Positions 1 to 8,133 of a stretch of DNA of 34,209 bases are shown here, one piece after another. The stretch's first letter is position 1; every line of letters starts with the position of its first letter. The position numbers and the translations under genes were made by a program. The stretch covers positions 1-34,209 of the forward strand of contig JAKSDI010000018.1 of NCBI GenBank assembly GCA_022360175.1, written 5' to 3'. Under the pieces are notes generated by a model. That model saw only the letters and a list, made by a program, of their open reading frames with translations. It was not told the DNA's origin and did not search any database. The DNA comes from Chitinophagales bacterium (GTDB taxonomy: Bacteria > Bacteroidota > Bacteroidia > Chitinophagales > Saprospiraceae).

Positions 1-159
1 ATATCTTTTCACACTCCTTTTCATTTTTTTATCGCCTTGTAGCACCACTACAAAGCTCAAAAAAAAGTTCAATGAGTGCAAAAATCTGATCTCAATCGGC
101 TCATCAGACATTCTTAAACAACTTCATAATGTCCGTTATTTCACGTAACTATATGCTTG

Positions 160-648
160 TTATTCTCTTTTTAAAATCATGTTCAATTTTGTCCAAACTT
201 TACCTTTCACTATCATCTCACCAGTCTTGTTGGGATTGATTTTAAAACCTACCTTTTCATAACATTTAATGGCTCTTTTGTTCCAATCAAAAACATTTAA
301 ATCAACCTCATTCACTTGCTCATTTTGAAAAAATAAGTCGACCATTTTTCGAACTATTTGTTCTCCAACTTTCTGCCCTCTTAAGTTTTTATCCCCCACT
401 AAAATTCTGGACAATCTATATTTTCCATTTTCAAAATTTAGCTCACAATGTCCGATCGTTTTATTGGTAGCAATTAGAACCACTTTCAAAGGTTTTCTAT
501 CCGTCATTTGGATATAATCCCTTAGTTGTTGGTCTGTTACAGGATAAGAGAAGATTGGCCCTGCAAATTGATATAATTCTTCTTCGCTTTGAATCCAGCT
601 CTTGAATATATCAAAGTCATTCTCCGTAAAAGGTTTTAGCTCAATCAT
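160..648 (-). CDS. GNAT family N-acetyltransferase
   Basis: This 162-residue protein is a single GNAT domain, which transfers an acetyl group from acetyl-CoA to an amine. It opens with the usual beta1 signature (MIELKPFTENDF) and carries the acetyl-CoA pyrophosphate loop near residues 88-96 (NLRGQKVGE, an R/Q-x-x-G-x-G/A variant). The late NKRAIKCYEKVGF segment (about 123-135) is the alpha4-beta6 part that closes most GNAT folds. The substrate cannot be read from sequence. Its start lies 8 nt after the stop of the upstream membrane-protein gene, so the two are probably co-transcribed. Family assignment is firm; function beyond that is unknown. Confidence 0.85.
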   Translation of the reverse strand: MIELKPFTENDFDIFKSWIQSEEELYQFAGPIFSYPVTDQQLRDYIQMTDRKPLKVVLIATNKTIGHCELNFENGKYRLSRILVGDKNLRGQKVGEQIVRKMVDLFFQNEQVNEVDLNVFDWNKRAIKCYEKVGFKINPNKTGEMIVKGKVWTKLNMILKRE

Positions 649-656
649 GTTTATGT

Positions 657-1235
657 TTATTCTTCTACATTTTGCTTCTCTCTAAATGTATACAATCCAA
701 GCAGAATACCCAAAAGTGTGAACTGGATTAGGTGGTCAAACAGATTTACTAAAGTATAATCCAAAGGAAACATGTACCAATTCATTTGTCCGACATCAGA
801 TACCAGGCCAATCAGCAACCCTATAATAATACAATGTATTAGTACTGATTTTAGTGTTTTTACTTTAAGCTTTAAGATCAATAAAATAGTAAAGATGACG
901 GTCAATAGATTAATGATTAGACTTCCTAAAAATTGACCAGGATCGAACATTTCAGAAGGTCCATTTTTGTACACCATCAAGGTAATCCTTGGACCGGATT
1001 TAAGTTTATCCTGAATATCTACCAAACTTTCATTTGAATTATCACTTGGCAGCCCAGGATAATGATAAACTCCATCTTTTAGTATATTCTCTTTCAGATA
1101 TTGAGTATCTACTGATTCTTCCGGCAAATTATTTAAAGTGTTTGAATGGAATGGTAATGCCATCCAGGAAAAGGCATTCCACAAAAAGAGAAGAATTGTG
1201 CCTAGCGCTATCGTGATGATTAATCTTTTTGTCAT
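657..1235 (-). CDS. Conserved four-helix membrane protein
   Basis: A 192-residue protein with one N-terminal hydrophobic helix (about 5-27), a polar exported stretch (30-100) that contains GVYHYPGLPS, and three C-terminal helices (about 105-122, 130-147, 162-182). The N-terminal WNAFSWMALPFH segment followed by a proline/glycine-rich loop recalls an uncharacterised membrane family widespread in Bacteroidota; I do not know a function for it. It is the first gene of a probable two-gene unit with the GNAT gene. A perfect 8-bp palindrome lies 32-57 nt upstream of the start and could be an operator. Confidence 0.75.
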   Translation of the reverse strand: MTKRLIITIALGTILLFLWNAFSWMALPFHSNTLNNLPEESVDTQYLKENILKDGVYHYPGLPSDNSNESLVDIQDKLKSGPRITLMVYKNGPSEMFDPGQFLGSLIINLLTVIFTILLILKLKVKTLKSVLIHCIIIGLLIGLVSDVGQMNWYMFPLDYTLVNLFDHLIQFTLLGILLGLYTFREKQNVEE

Positions 1236-1266
1236 AGTGTTTCTTATTTACAGGCAAAGGTTTTGA

Positions 1267-1292
1267 GTATACTGCATCAGCAGCCAGTATAC
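1267..1292. promoter_or_regulatory. Palindrome, candidate operator
   Basis: GTATACTG (1267-1274) and CAGTATAC (1285-1292) form a perfect 8-bp inverted repeat around a 10-nt spacer. It sits just upstream of the minus-strand membrane-protein gene that starts at 1235. The half-site spacing suits a dimeric regulator; no regulator can be named. Confidence 0.4.
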
Positions 1293-1315
1293 ACTGCAAA
1301 GTAAGAGGAAACAGC

Positions 1316-1339
1316 ACGCTTTCCATTGTAAGAAAGCGT
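1316..1339 (-). terminator. Hairpin downstream of the T9SS gene
   Basis: ACGCTTTC (1316-1323) and GAAAGCGT (1332-1339) pair perfectly around an 8-nt loop, about 70 nt past the stop of the T9SS-sorted gene. On the minus strand it is followed by GCTGTTTCC, which is only weakly T-rich, so it is a doubtful intrinsic terminator. Confidence 0.3.
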
Positions 1340-1409
1340 CAATCCCAAGTAATGACAAAATCAATTGAAGTATTGACTGATACTTAAAAAAGCTTATTGA
1401 TGCACACCA

Positions 1410-2855
1410 TCATATTTTCAAAAATTTGATAAGCTGCGTTCCTCCCTTCCAATCAAATCTAAGAAAGTATAATCCTTTAGTAAGATTACTTACATTCATT
1501 TGAAAGTGATTATTATCTAATCCAAACCTGTTCATTTTAAATGATTCTACCTTTATACCAGAAGAAGTATAAATACTTAGCTGTGATTCATCTAAGTAAA
1601 CAGCCTCATCAAACTCAAGGGTAATCCAGTCTTTTGATGGGTTTGGATAGACAGTAATAGCTGGCTCTTTCGTTGGAAGCAGGCCTGATACTGATGTGAT
1701 GGTTGGTGCATTGCCAAGGCTATCTGTTTTTAAAAGAAATATCTCAGAATATGTGCTAGAAGAACCTGTTGCCACATAGCCTCCATCAGGGCATCTTTTA
1801 ACACTATGGCTTATTTCTACTTCATTTCCGCCATAAGAACGAGTCCATAAGGTATCACCTTGACTATCCGTTTTTATAAGCCAAATATTTGTATTGGTAA
1901 ATGGTCCTGGAGTATAACTAAAGGTACTGCCTGTAATAATAAAACCACCGTTATTATCTTGATCAACAGAAACTCCAATATCATCCTTAAAACCACCGTA
2001 GAATTTTGTCCAAAGCCAATTACCTAACTTATCTATCTTGGCTAAAAAAACATTTCTAACAGCTACATTATTAAATGCTGTTCCTGTAATGATAAAACTA
2101 CTATCGGAAAGTTGAATAATATCTGCCGCATGCCCGTATTGAAATCCAAGATTAGCTGTTTTAGTCCAAAGCGTATCACCTATTGAATTGGTTTTTACCA
2201 AGTAAGTAAAAGCAGCAGGAGACAGGCCATAATGGCCACAAGAAATGTACCCTTTATCGAAAGTGGGAATTGATGACGAGAAAGCACCAGGGCTGGCAAA
2301 TCGGCGATGCCAAAGGGAATCACCATTTGTATCGAGTTTTATAAGAACAGGTACAGGGTTTCCTGAATGAATCCCTGTATTCAAAGCTCCCCCCGCTATA
2401 TAAGTACTATCTTCATTTTGTTGTATAAAAAAAGCACGATTGCCTGACTCTGGATTCCAGGAAAAAGACCAATCCATAATACCTTGAGGGTTTGTCTTAA
2501 AAACAAAAAAGCTAGAATAATGTGCTGACATAGAATCCGGTTCTCCTAATGCACCTGCTACTACATATCCTTCATCAAAAGTTTCCTGAATATCAAACCC
2601 TTGATCAGCATGAATATCTCCATAAGTATTTTCCCAAATGATCTCACCAAATGAGTCCGTTTTTATTAAATAAACATTGGTAGGCCCAATTTCAAAACTA
2701 GATGTAGATCCAACTACTGCATACCCTCCATCAGCAGTTAAGGCCACGCTATGTGCATAGTCTGATTTAGAACCTCCATATTCTTTGAAGAAGGTAATAG
2801 GTTGAGCTGCGATACTCCCCCCACAAAGAAACATTACAAAAATGATTACTCTCAT
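1410..2855 (-). CDS. T9SS-sorted secreted repeat protein
   Basis: A secreted protein of 481 residues. I place the start at 2855 (MRVIIFVMFL), because a Sec signal peptide ending in SIAAQ begins there; an in-frame ATG 35 codons upstream would bury it. The body has repeats of about 50-60 residues of the type DGGYxxxGST...xxLIKTDSxGDTLWTxxYGG, which should build a beta-propeller or similar solenoid. The last ~75 residues are a type A T9SS sorting domain: YPNPSKDWITLEF, SIYTSSGIKVESF, LTKGLYFLRF and a terminal KFLKI. The protein is therefore expected on the cell surface or in the medium. Its ligand is unknown. The family is common in gliding and marine Bacteroidota. Confidence 0.88.
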   Translation of the reverse strand: MRVIIFVMFLCGGSIAAQPITFFKEYGGSKSDYAHSVALTADGGYAVVGSTSSFEIGPTNVYLIKTDSFGEIIWENTYGDIHADQGFDIQETFDEGYVVAGALGEPDSMSAHYSSFFVFKTNPQGIMDWSFSWNPESGNRAFFIQQNEDSTYIAGGALNTGIHSGNPVPVLIKLDTNGDSLWHRRFASPGAFSSSIPTFDKGYISCGHYGLSPAAFTYLVKTNSIGDTLWTKTANLGFQYGHAADIIQLSDSSFIITGTAFNNVAVRNVFLAKIDKLGNWLWTKFYGGFKDDIGVSVDQDNNGGFIITGSTFSYTPGPFTNTNIWLIKTDSQGDTLWTRSYGGNEVEISHSVKRCPDGGYVATGSSSTYSEIFLLKTDSLGNAPTITSVSGLLPTKEPAITVYPNPSKDWITLEFDEAVYLDESQLSIYTSSGIKVESFKMNRFGLDNNHFQMNVSNLTKGLYFLRFDWKGGTQLIKFLKI

Positions 2856-2979
2856 TTTATTATTATCAATGGTAAAATGTGAACAGCTTTTCCACTGTTT
2901 GATTTTAGTACAAAAAAGATACAACCCATCATTTAATTTATCCGTTTTCATTGCGTTCAACGAAAAAAAATTGTTGTTT

Positions 2980-3375
2980 TTATTTCTTATTCACCTCAAA
3001 TATTGCTCTGATCTCAGGACTTAACTGCTCCCAGTTTTCTTTATCCTTTTTAGTCCAAATCTCCGTTTTATTAAAAATGCTGCCTGTAGGCCAAATTAAC
3101 CCAACGCCAATAGCTTTGTCATAAAGCTCATAACTTTTTCTAAGCCCAGTTTGAGAGAAAGCCCAATATTTCCACTTCACTATCTTATAACTCCACCATA
3201 TCCATCCGATACAGAATCCTGCAACTATAATCATAATTGCTATAAAATTACCTCTTTCGGATTGTAAAACGTTTGACGCAATAAAATTTGCTATCAATAT
3301 ACAAACCATAATGAACAGTGCTAGTGGTCCATAAACGGTCAAGAGTCCCCTATTTATTAATTTGTTTAAATCCAT
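2980..3375 (-). CDS. Small two-helix membrane protein
   Basis: The preferred start (MDLNKLINRG) gives 131 residues. There are two strong membrane helices at about 11-32 and 42-60, then a soluble C-terminal tail rich in Trp, Lys and Glu (KYWAFSQTGLRKSYELYDKAIG and the end EIWTKKDKENWEQL). I do not recognise the family. An upstream in-frame ATG at 3411 lies inside a dispersed repeat (3395-3427), so the extra 12 residues it would add are probably not native. The gene is separate from its neighbours and no operon is evident. Confidence 0.65.
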   Translation of the reverse strand: MDLNKLINRGLLTVYGPLALFIMVCILIANFIASNVLQSERGNFIAIMIIVAGFCIGWIWWSYKIVKWKYWAFSQTGLRKSYELYDKAIGVGLIWPTGSIFNKTEIWTKKDKENWEQLSPEIRAIFEVNKK

Positions 3376-3394
3376 TCTAATTTTGTTTTGCTTA

Positions 3395-3427
3395 TAAGTA
3401 AGAGAGCACATTTAGGTTGCTTACTTA
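3395..3427. repeat. Collapsed copy of the 15.9-kb inverted-repeat element
   Basis: The first 26 nt match the left end of the element at 15924 in 24 of 26 positions (TAAGTAAGAGAGCA then ATTTAGGTTGC). They are followed directly by TTACTTA, which is the element's opposite outer end. This looks like an element that has lost its interior. It sits in the leader of the minus-strand gene starting at 3375. Confidence 0.6.
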
Positions 3428-3488
3428 TGTATTAATTTGTACGGTTAATTCTAAGTAGCGATGATTGCGTACATACTATTGACCGTTC

Positions 3489-3697
3489 TTATTCTATAAC
3501 TTTGTGTTCTTTCAACCTAGACTTCGATTTATTGGTGTCTCCAAACAATCTCTGACTAGTACTATCCTGTCTTAATGGCTGAATTGCATGTAGATATTCC
3601 TTGTATCAATTTTAATATTTTCTTTATTTATAAACATATCAAGCTGAGAATCGTAAGGATTGCAACATTGTAGTCGATAGACTACGACGAACCTGGA
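3489..3697 (-). pseudogene. Possible frameshifted gene fragment
   Basis: The 330-nt space between 3412 and 3741 is otherwise empty. On the minus strand it reads as a plausible protein end in two frames. From 3697 it runs SRFVVVYRLQCCNPYDSQLD to DTRN near 3600. One nucleotide out of step it then runs EYLHAIQPLRQDSTSQRLFG to KEHKVIE, stopping at 3489. The shift corresponds to a one-base loss. There is no start codon for the joined reading and I do not recognise the sequence. It lies downstream of the secreted gene at 3742 in the same orientation and could be debris of a former neighbour. The call rests only on the look of the translation. Confidence 0.3.
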
Positions 3698-3741
3698 TTA
3701 TTCGCGGAATCATCTCAAAGAACAAACTCTCAAACACACGT

Positions 3742-4425
3742 CTAATTATTATTAGCAAATAGGCCATTAAGAATTTTGTCAGATTGTTTTATTAATCGGC
3801 GTATTGTTAGTTCTCCTTCATAATCAAGATAGTATGCCATCCAGATCAATCTTTCTTTGATCAGTAGTATGTTTACGGTCATTGCCATCATAAAACTTTC
3901 ACCTCCCTCTAATTCATATTTCACCAACATTACATATGTATAGGAATTTTCATTTAATCCATACGAATCTATTATTACAGGAAGTCCTACTTCAACATCT
4001 AGTCCAAGTTTATCAATTTCATTTCCTACTTCTTCCCAATTCTTAACTATAAAGTTATTTGTCAAGAGCTCATGTATACCAAGTAAAGATTCTTTATTTG
4101 CTTTATGATATTTAGACTGATTTGATCCGTATACTTTGAAGTAATTATCAAATTCTATCAAACCTATACTATCCTTATTATCATATATAATTGTGTCAAG
4201 ATAAAATCCAATTACAGAGTTCGTTGATATTTCTGTAGCATCTGCAATCTGTTTCACCTTTGCATTTAAATAACACTCTTCATATCCTTCTATTATTGGT
4301 AAGCAAATTAATACGTCTCCAAATTTAGCGCTTCTTTGACAATCATCTTGCTGGCAAAACACGATATTATTCATGACCAAAACAATGGATACAACTTCAA
4401 AAAAACACTTGAAATACTGTTTCAT
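3742..4425 (-). CDS. Secreted protein of unknown function
   Basis: A 227-residue protein whose first ~25 residues (MKQYFKCFFEVVSIVLVMNN followed by IVFCQ) form a signal peptide ending before QDDCQ. The mature part has mixed alpha/beta character, including a long segment on length control-like lines (NKESLLGIHELLTNNFIVKN) and a C-terminal basic helix (RRLIKQSDKILNGLFANNN). Two Cys pairs near the mature N-terminus (DDCQRSAKFGDVLICLP and EECYLN) suggest a disulfide in the periplasm. I do not recognise a family. A signal-peptide micro-ORF lies about 105 nt upstream on the same strand. Confidence 0.65.
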   Translation of the reverse strand: MKQYFKCFFEVVSIVLVMNNIVFCQQDDCQRSAKFGDVLICLPIIEGYEECYLNAKVKQIADATEISTNSVIGFYLDTIIYDNKDSIGLIEFDNYFKVYGSNQSKYHKANKESLLGIHELLTNNFIVKNWEEVGNEIDKLGLDVEVGLPVIIDSYGLNENSYTYVMLVKYELEGGESFMMAMTVNILLIKERLIWMAYYLDYEGELTIRRLIKQSDKILNGLFANNN

Positions 4426-4530
4426 TTCACTATCGAAATTATATAGTTAGAAATCATTTAAGTAATTCCCTACTCAATTTCACCCTGCAACCAAAGTACT
4501 CCTGCAATTTTCATCCCTTGTTACAAGTGA

Positions 4531-4623
4531 TCAATTCCCATATTTTTTTGTTAATTCAACCTTTTGGCTATAAGAAAATAGATATGCGCTTGTCAATAAT
4601 ACGATCAATATTGTTTTTTTCAT
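4531..4623 (-). pseudogene. Orphan signal-peptide micro-ORF
   Basis: From ATG at 4623 the minus strand reads MKKTILIVLLTSAYLFSYSQ, a textbook Bacteroidota signal peptide, then only ten more residues (KVELTKKYGN) and a TGA. The reading stays coding-like after the stop for another 16 codons (SLVTRDENCRSTLVAG) before a second stop. It is most simply the front end of a dead secreted-protein gene, though a tiny secreted peptide cannot be excluded. The rest of the 4426-4750 space shows only a short palindrome, AGAGCTA-C-TAGCTCT, at 4729-4743. Confidence 0.4.
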
Positions 4624-4750
4624 TAGAGAGCGTTTTCTAGTTTATTACTTGATTCTTAAATCAAATGTAATGATTTAGTGCCTTATTTGATAGTGATTTA
4701 CGCGCAAAATTGTCCTTATCTTATGATGAGAGCTACTAGCTCTTCTAATT

Positions 4751-5296
4751 CTAATACCGCGAAGTCAATTCCAACCACTCAGACTTTCTAAGATTATAAA
4801 AATTATGGGGATCTCCTTCAAAATCAAAGATTTCAACAAATTTCAGGCCGGCTTTCTTTAGAACTTTATTAGAAGCTGTATGATGAACATCAGCAGCCGC
4901 ACCAATTTCTTTTAAATTGAGTTTTTCAAAACCATATCTGAGTGATTCGATAGCCGTTTCTGTTGCAATACCTTTGCCCCAATATTCCTTTCGAAACCTG
5001 TATCCCAGGTCATAATAATTGAATGCTTCTCTTATCCCATCTTCATATTTCAATCCAGACCAGCCAATAAAATCCCCAGTTTTTTTATCAATAACAGCCC
5101 AGCGCCCAATTCCATTTTTAACATATTGATTCCTGATATAATCAATCACCTCCCTTGCTTGTTCAATGGTTGTTATCGGTTGCTTTCCTAAAAACTCATG
5201 TACATCAGGGTCTGAGTCGAGTTTAAAAATTCCCTCCACATCGTATTCTTCTATATCTCTTATAATTAATCGCTCTGTTTCTATATGGATGTTCAT
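4751..5296 (-). CDS. GNAT acetyltransferase, RimJ/RimL type
   Basis: A full-length 181-residue GNAT protein of the Acetyltransf_3 (RimJ/RimL-like) kind. It starts with the family signature IETERLIIRDIEEYDVEGIF, has the central GWSGLKYE and YYDLGYRFRKEYWGKGIATE segments, and the acetyl-CoA loop WGKGIATE (about 108-115). The closing part HTASNKVLKKAGLKFVEIFD is standard. Relatives acetylate ribosomal proteins, spermidine or antibiotics, but nothing here decides the substrate. It is monocistronic as far as can be seen. Confidence 0.88.
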   Translation of the reverse strand: MNIHIETERLIIRDIEEYDVEGIFKLDSDPDVHEFLGKQPITTIEQAREVIDYIRNQYVKNGIGRWAVIDKKTGDFIGWSGLKYEDGIREAFNYYDLGYRFRKEYWGKGIATETAIESLRYGFEKLNLKEIGAAADVHHTASNKVLKKAGLKFVEIFDFEGDPHNFYNLRKSEWLELTSRY

Positions 5297-5502
5297 TTGT
5301 TGCTCTATGTTTTTTCCCTTTTAACTAGAACTCGTTTTGTTTCGTTCCCTATTCTTTGATATAGTCGCTGAAGAAATAGAAAAGTTTCTGCGAGACAGGA
5401 AATAAAAATTATTGGGATATAAATATTCTACTTCTTATCAATCAAAGCTCCAACACCCCGCTTTTCTTAACGATCGTCAATTTTTTTGTAAAGGTGCTCC
5501 CC

Positions 5503-5510
5503 TAGTTTTG
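5503..5510 (+). promoter_or_regulatory. Bacteroidota -7 box before the 5525 gene
   Basis: TAGTTTTG fits the TAnnTTTG consensus and lies 14 nt before the ATG, implying a very short leader. A T-rich stretch ending in TTG (5481-5488) is upstream but its spacing of 14 nt is shorter than usual, so only the -7 element is well supported. Confidence 0.35.
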
Positions 5511-5524
5511 CATAAAACTTACAA

Positions 5525-6106
5525 ATGAAAAATTTATTTATAGCACTCATGCTTCTAATACTACCGGGTATTTGCAATGCACAAATGGCTGGTTCCAATC
5601 AATCAAGCCAGTTGTACATAGAAACTGATCCAACCGTATATTTTTTTAACGGTTATTCCCTTGTAATAAGTCGAAGCGCTACCTTTTCTAAAAACCTAAA
5701 GCTCGGAATAGGGGTCTACAAAACTAAATTACCAGACTTCTACATTGAATCAGAAAAGGAAAATATAGGTTTAGGATGGAAAGGTGAAAATTTTGGATTC
5801 GATGGATTCATAGACTATTATCTATTTGCTCCAAACAAAGGATTAAGTGTAGGTACAATTATTGGATTATATAAATTCACTATCCAGAGAAATGGCAAGG
5901 AAGAAAGCTACCATTCTCTGGTTGAAACAATACGGATAGGCTATTTATGGAGGCCATTTAAAAGCTTTCAACAGCTGTATCTCAATCCATGGGCTGGGCT
6001 TTCAACTGATCAAAAAATTTCAGGTACCAATGAGATTGATGGTTCTATATTTCACACCCCTAAATGGAGCTTTGTACCTGCATTGCAAATCGGCTTTAGC
6101 TTTTGA
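5525..6106 (+). CDS. Secreted outer-membrane-type beta-barrel protein
   Basis: A 193-residue protein with a clear signal peptide (MKNLFIALMLLILPGICNAQ). The mature part consists of alternating amphipathic strands with glycine and aromatic residues (for example ENIGLGWKGENFGFDGFIDY and GTIIGLYKFTIQRNG) and ends in aromatic residues (SFVPALQIGFSF), the terminal Phe being typical of Bam-assembled barrels. It is about the size of an eight-stranded barrel. I do not recognise a specific family. It converges with the Crp/Fnr gene downstream, with 17 nt between stop codons. Confidence 0.65.
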   Translation: MKNLFIALMLLILPGICNAQMAGSNQSSQLYIETDPTVYFFNGYSLVISRSATFSKNLKLGIGVYKTKLPDFYIESEKENIGLGWKGENFGFDGFIDYYLFAPNKGLSVGTIIGLYKFTIQRNGKEESYHSLVETIRIGYLWRPFKSFQQLYLNPWAGLSTDQKISGTNEIDGSIFHTPKWSFVPALQIGFSF

Positions 6107-6123
6107 GGCTAAAAAAAGGAATA

Positions 6124-6714
6124 CTAAAAAGGCTTCCTTTCAGCGTATATTCTTTTTTTAATTCTACTCAAAGATTCTGGTGTATACCCTAAATAGCTTG
6201 CCAGATATTTTTGGGGAACACGTTGAACTAAATCAGGCCTTTTTTCAAGAAATTTTAAATACCGGTCTTTTGGACTGTTATGTATATGGTCTTCAAAGGA
6301 ATGTTGCGTTTGTTTAAAAATGTTTTCCATAAGAATCAGGCATAGTGATTCGAATCTTGGGTATTTTTTTATAAAGGCTGCATCGTCCTGCCTCGAATAA
6401 GCAACACATATAGTACAATCTTCAAGGCATTCCAGGAAATAAGATGACTTAGGAATAGTAGCATCATCTTCAATTAATCGTACCATTTCATCTTCAACAT
6501 AAAAAAAGACCGATTTCTCTATTCCTTCTTTGAGTATGTATTGCCTTACCAAACCTTCCATAATAAAAAAGACTTTGTCTACTCTATCACCTTCTTCTAT
6601 CAACATGTCTCCTTTATTAAATCGCTTTACAGAAATCCTGCTGCTAAAAGCATGGATTTCTTCTTCACTCATGGGAAAGATTTTGTTTATCCTTTTAATT
6701 AACTCGTTTTCCAT
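6124..6714 (-). CDS. Crp/Fnr family transcriptional regulator
   Basis: The start at 6714 (MENELIKRIN) gives 196 residues, the usual size for Bacteroidota Crp/Fnr proteins; an ATG 14 codons upstream adds an atypical charged tail. An N-terminal cyclic-nucleotide-binding-type beta roll (about 16-110, with FNKGDMLIEEGDRVDKVFFI) is followed by a dimer helix and a short winged HTH whose recognition part is QKYLASYLGYTPESLSRIKK. The phosphate cassette of true cAMP receptors is not present, so the effector is unknown. A small membrane protein gene ends 54 nt from the chosen start, suggesting no strict operon. Confidence 0.87.
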   Translation of the reverse strand: MENELIKRINKIFPMSEEEIHAFSSRISVKRFNKGDMLIEEGDRVDKVFFIMEGLVRQYILKEGIEKSVFFYVEDEMVRLIEDDATIPKSSYFLECLEDCTICVAYSRQDDAAFIKKYPRFESLCLILMENIFKQTQHSFEDHIHNSPKDRYLKFLEKRPDLVQRVPQKYLASYLGYTPESLSRIKKRIYAERKPF

Positions 6715-6768
6715 TTTTCTTTTATTGACACTAAAATTGTCCCTTCTATGCTCCAACAGACCAGGTGC

Positions 6769-6951
6769 TTATTTGCTTAACTGCTTCTTTCTCTTTAATA
6801 GATAAATTCCGAAGATAACATGAATGAAGCCCAAAATTACGCCAGTATAGTCATAGATGTCCATTTTATTATCAATGATCTCCTGAATCCTAATTAAGAT
6901 TAAAATAATTCCTACGATCAGAATATATTTCCCTATTGTTTTCTCTTTCAT
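6769..6951 (-). CDS. Small two-helix membrane protein (60 aa)
   Basis: Sixty residues with two hydrophobic helices (about 8-25 and 36-52) separated by a short acidic linker (EIIDNKMDIYDYTG) and ending in a basic tail (LKRKKQLSK). Positive charges at both ends and a helical hairpin make it look like a real membrane protein. It is 21 nt from the next upstream gene and may form a unit with it. No family is recognised. Confidence 0.5.
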   Translation of the reverse strand: MKEKTIGKYILIVGIILILIRIQEIIDNKMDIYDYTGVILGFIHVIFGIYLLKRKKQLSK

Positions 6952-6972
6952 CTTATAGCAATCTTTAGGGGT

Positions 6973-7224
6973 TTAAAATATTGTCTTGGTGCAAAAATAT
7001 AAAATCAGATAAATTACCCCTGACACAAATCCGAAGCCTAAAAAATAAGGTTTACTTGAATTTTCATATACGATTACTAGTTCAGCAATTGGCCTCTTAC
7101 TTAATGTCAATAGCTTTAAGAGAATGATTCCAAGATATTTAATACCCTTGAATAACCTTAGGACTATTTCCTGATAAATGAGCTCAACGAATATATAAGA
7201 TATTATTTCTTCGATCCATCCCAT
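6973..7224 (-). CDS. Small membrane protein (83 aa)
   Basis: An 83-residue protein with an amphipathic N-terminal helix (MGWIEEIISYIFVELIYQEI), a middle basic helix (KYLGIILLKLLTLSKRP) and a C-terminal membrane helix (about 62-78). The layout resembles a small uncharacterised family common in Bacteroidota, recognised by the opening M-G-x-I-E-x-I and the LLKLLTLSKRP stretch. Function is unknown. It precedes the 60-residue membrane gene on the same strand. Confidence 0.55.
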   Translation of the reverse strand: MGWIEEIISYIFVELIYQEIVLRLFKGIKYLGIILLKLLTLSKRPIAELVIVYENSSKPYFLGFGFVSGVIYLILYFCTKTIF

Positions 7225-7355
7225 TTTTTTCGTTTTACGCTTTTTAATAAAACCATTTTCAATGCCTTACATTCGTATATACTCTAACGTAATAAGTAAA
7301 GCAGATTAGAACGGACTAGAGTTGTTATGTGATAATGTACAGTGGAATCCCTTTT

Positions 7356-7766
7356 CTATAAGTCATCCATCGTATCAATACTAATTTCTGATATTTTTTT
7401 CAACCTCTTGTCATTAGTAATAAATCGATGACATTTTTCATTTATAGAAAGCGCCAATTGAAAAGCATCCATTCCTTTAAGGAACTGGTATTTAGCCCTC
7501 AATTCATATGCTTTTCTTGCTGCAGATTGATCGATAATCAACACTTCTACATTCAATCGAGCTAATAATTCTTCAAATTTTTTGATTAAATCTGGGCGAT
7601 TTTCTCTTGTAGGTTTAACTCCATATTCAGAGATTGTTACTACATTGGTTATAATTTCTTCTCCATTTACGATTGCATCTGTTATCAGGGTTTTCATCTT
7701 TTTTGCAAAAACTGGATGATTTTCAACAAGATATATAAATGGGGCTGTATCAATAAAAATTTTCAT
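7356..7766 (-). CDS. PIN-domain toxin (VapC-type ribonuclease)
   Basis: A 136-residue single PIN domain, a metal-dependent RNase that acts as the toxin of a type II toxin-antitoxin pair. The acidic active-site residues are all present: Asp6 (FIDTAPF), Glu47 (TISEYG), Asp100 (KGMDAFQLA) and Asp119 (ITNDKRL). The gene overlaps the antitoxin stop by 4 nt (ATGA arrangement), as is usual for such operons. The RNA target, commonly tRNA or rRNA in this family, cannot be told from the sequence. The toxin appears intact. Confidence 0.88.
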   Translation of the reverse strand: MKIFIDTAPFIYLVENHPVFAKKMKTLITDAIVNGEEIITNVVTISEYGVKPTRENRPDLIKKFEELLARLNVEVLIIDQSAARKAYELRAKYQFLKGMDAFQLALSINEKCHRFITNDKRLKKISEISIDTMDDL

Positions 7767-7984
7767 TCTGACGAATTTGTTTCTTCTTCACTCCTAAGTT
7801 CATCAACATGTTCTTGAGCATCCGTTTGCCAAACTCCTTTCCCACTTCCAATATATTCATCCAATATTGACTCCACTCGTTTTTGTTGATCAATTCGCTG
7901 GAGTATTTCTTTTAAAATTACCTCCAGTTCTTCTATTTGAAGATGATTTATTTTATCAATTATCTGTTGCGCCTGCTTCGTCAT
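7763..7984 (-). CDS. Antitoxin of the PIN toxin pair
   Basis: A 73-residue, highly charged, mostly helical protein directly upstream of the PIN toxin and overlapping it by 4 nt. The first ~40 residues (QAQQIIDKINHLQIEELEVI and on) form an amphipathic helix likely to dimerise. The C-terminal part (YIGSGKGVWQTDAQEHVDEL) should be the toxin-binding segment. No classical ribbon-helix-helix motif is visible, so autoregulation by DNA binding is not certain. The call rests on context as much as on sequence. Confidence 0.75.
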   Translation of the reverse strand: MTKQAQQIIDKINHLQIEELEVILKEILQRIDQQKRVESILDEYIGSGKGVWQTDAQEHVDELRSEEETNSSE

Positions 7985-8133
7985 ATCTATCTTAGTTTTC
8001 TTCTCTAATTTACAATAATTCCACCATTTGTGTTCCCTATGATGATCTTTTGCTTGTCAAACGCTTACCGTGGATATACCCAATCATGATAGTCAGACAG
8101 ACTTAACACTGATTCTTGTACTTAAATCTAAAC

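Noticed and set aside
6095-6113. Terminator between the convergent genes ending at 6106 and 6124
   Set aside because: The TTTAGC/GCTAAA stem is only 6 bp and is not followed by a T-run on either strand in the right place.
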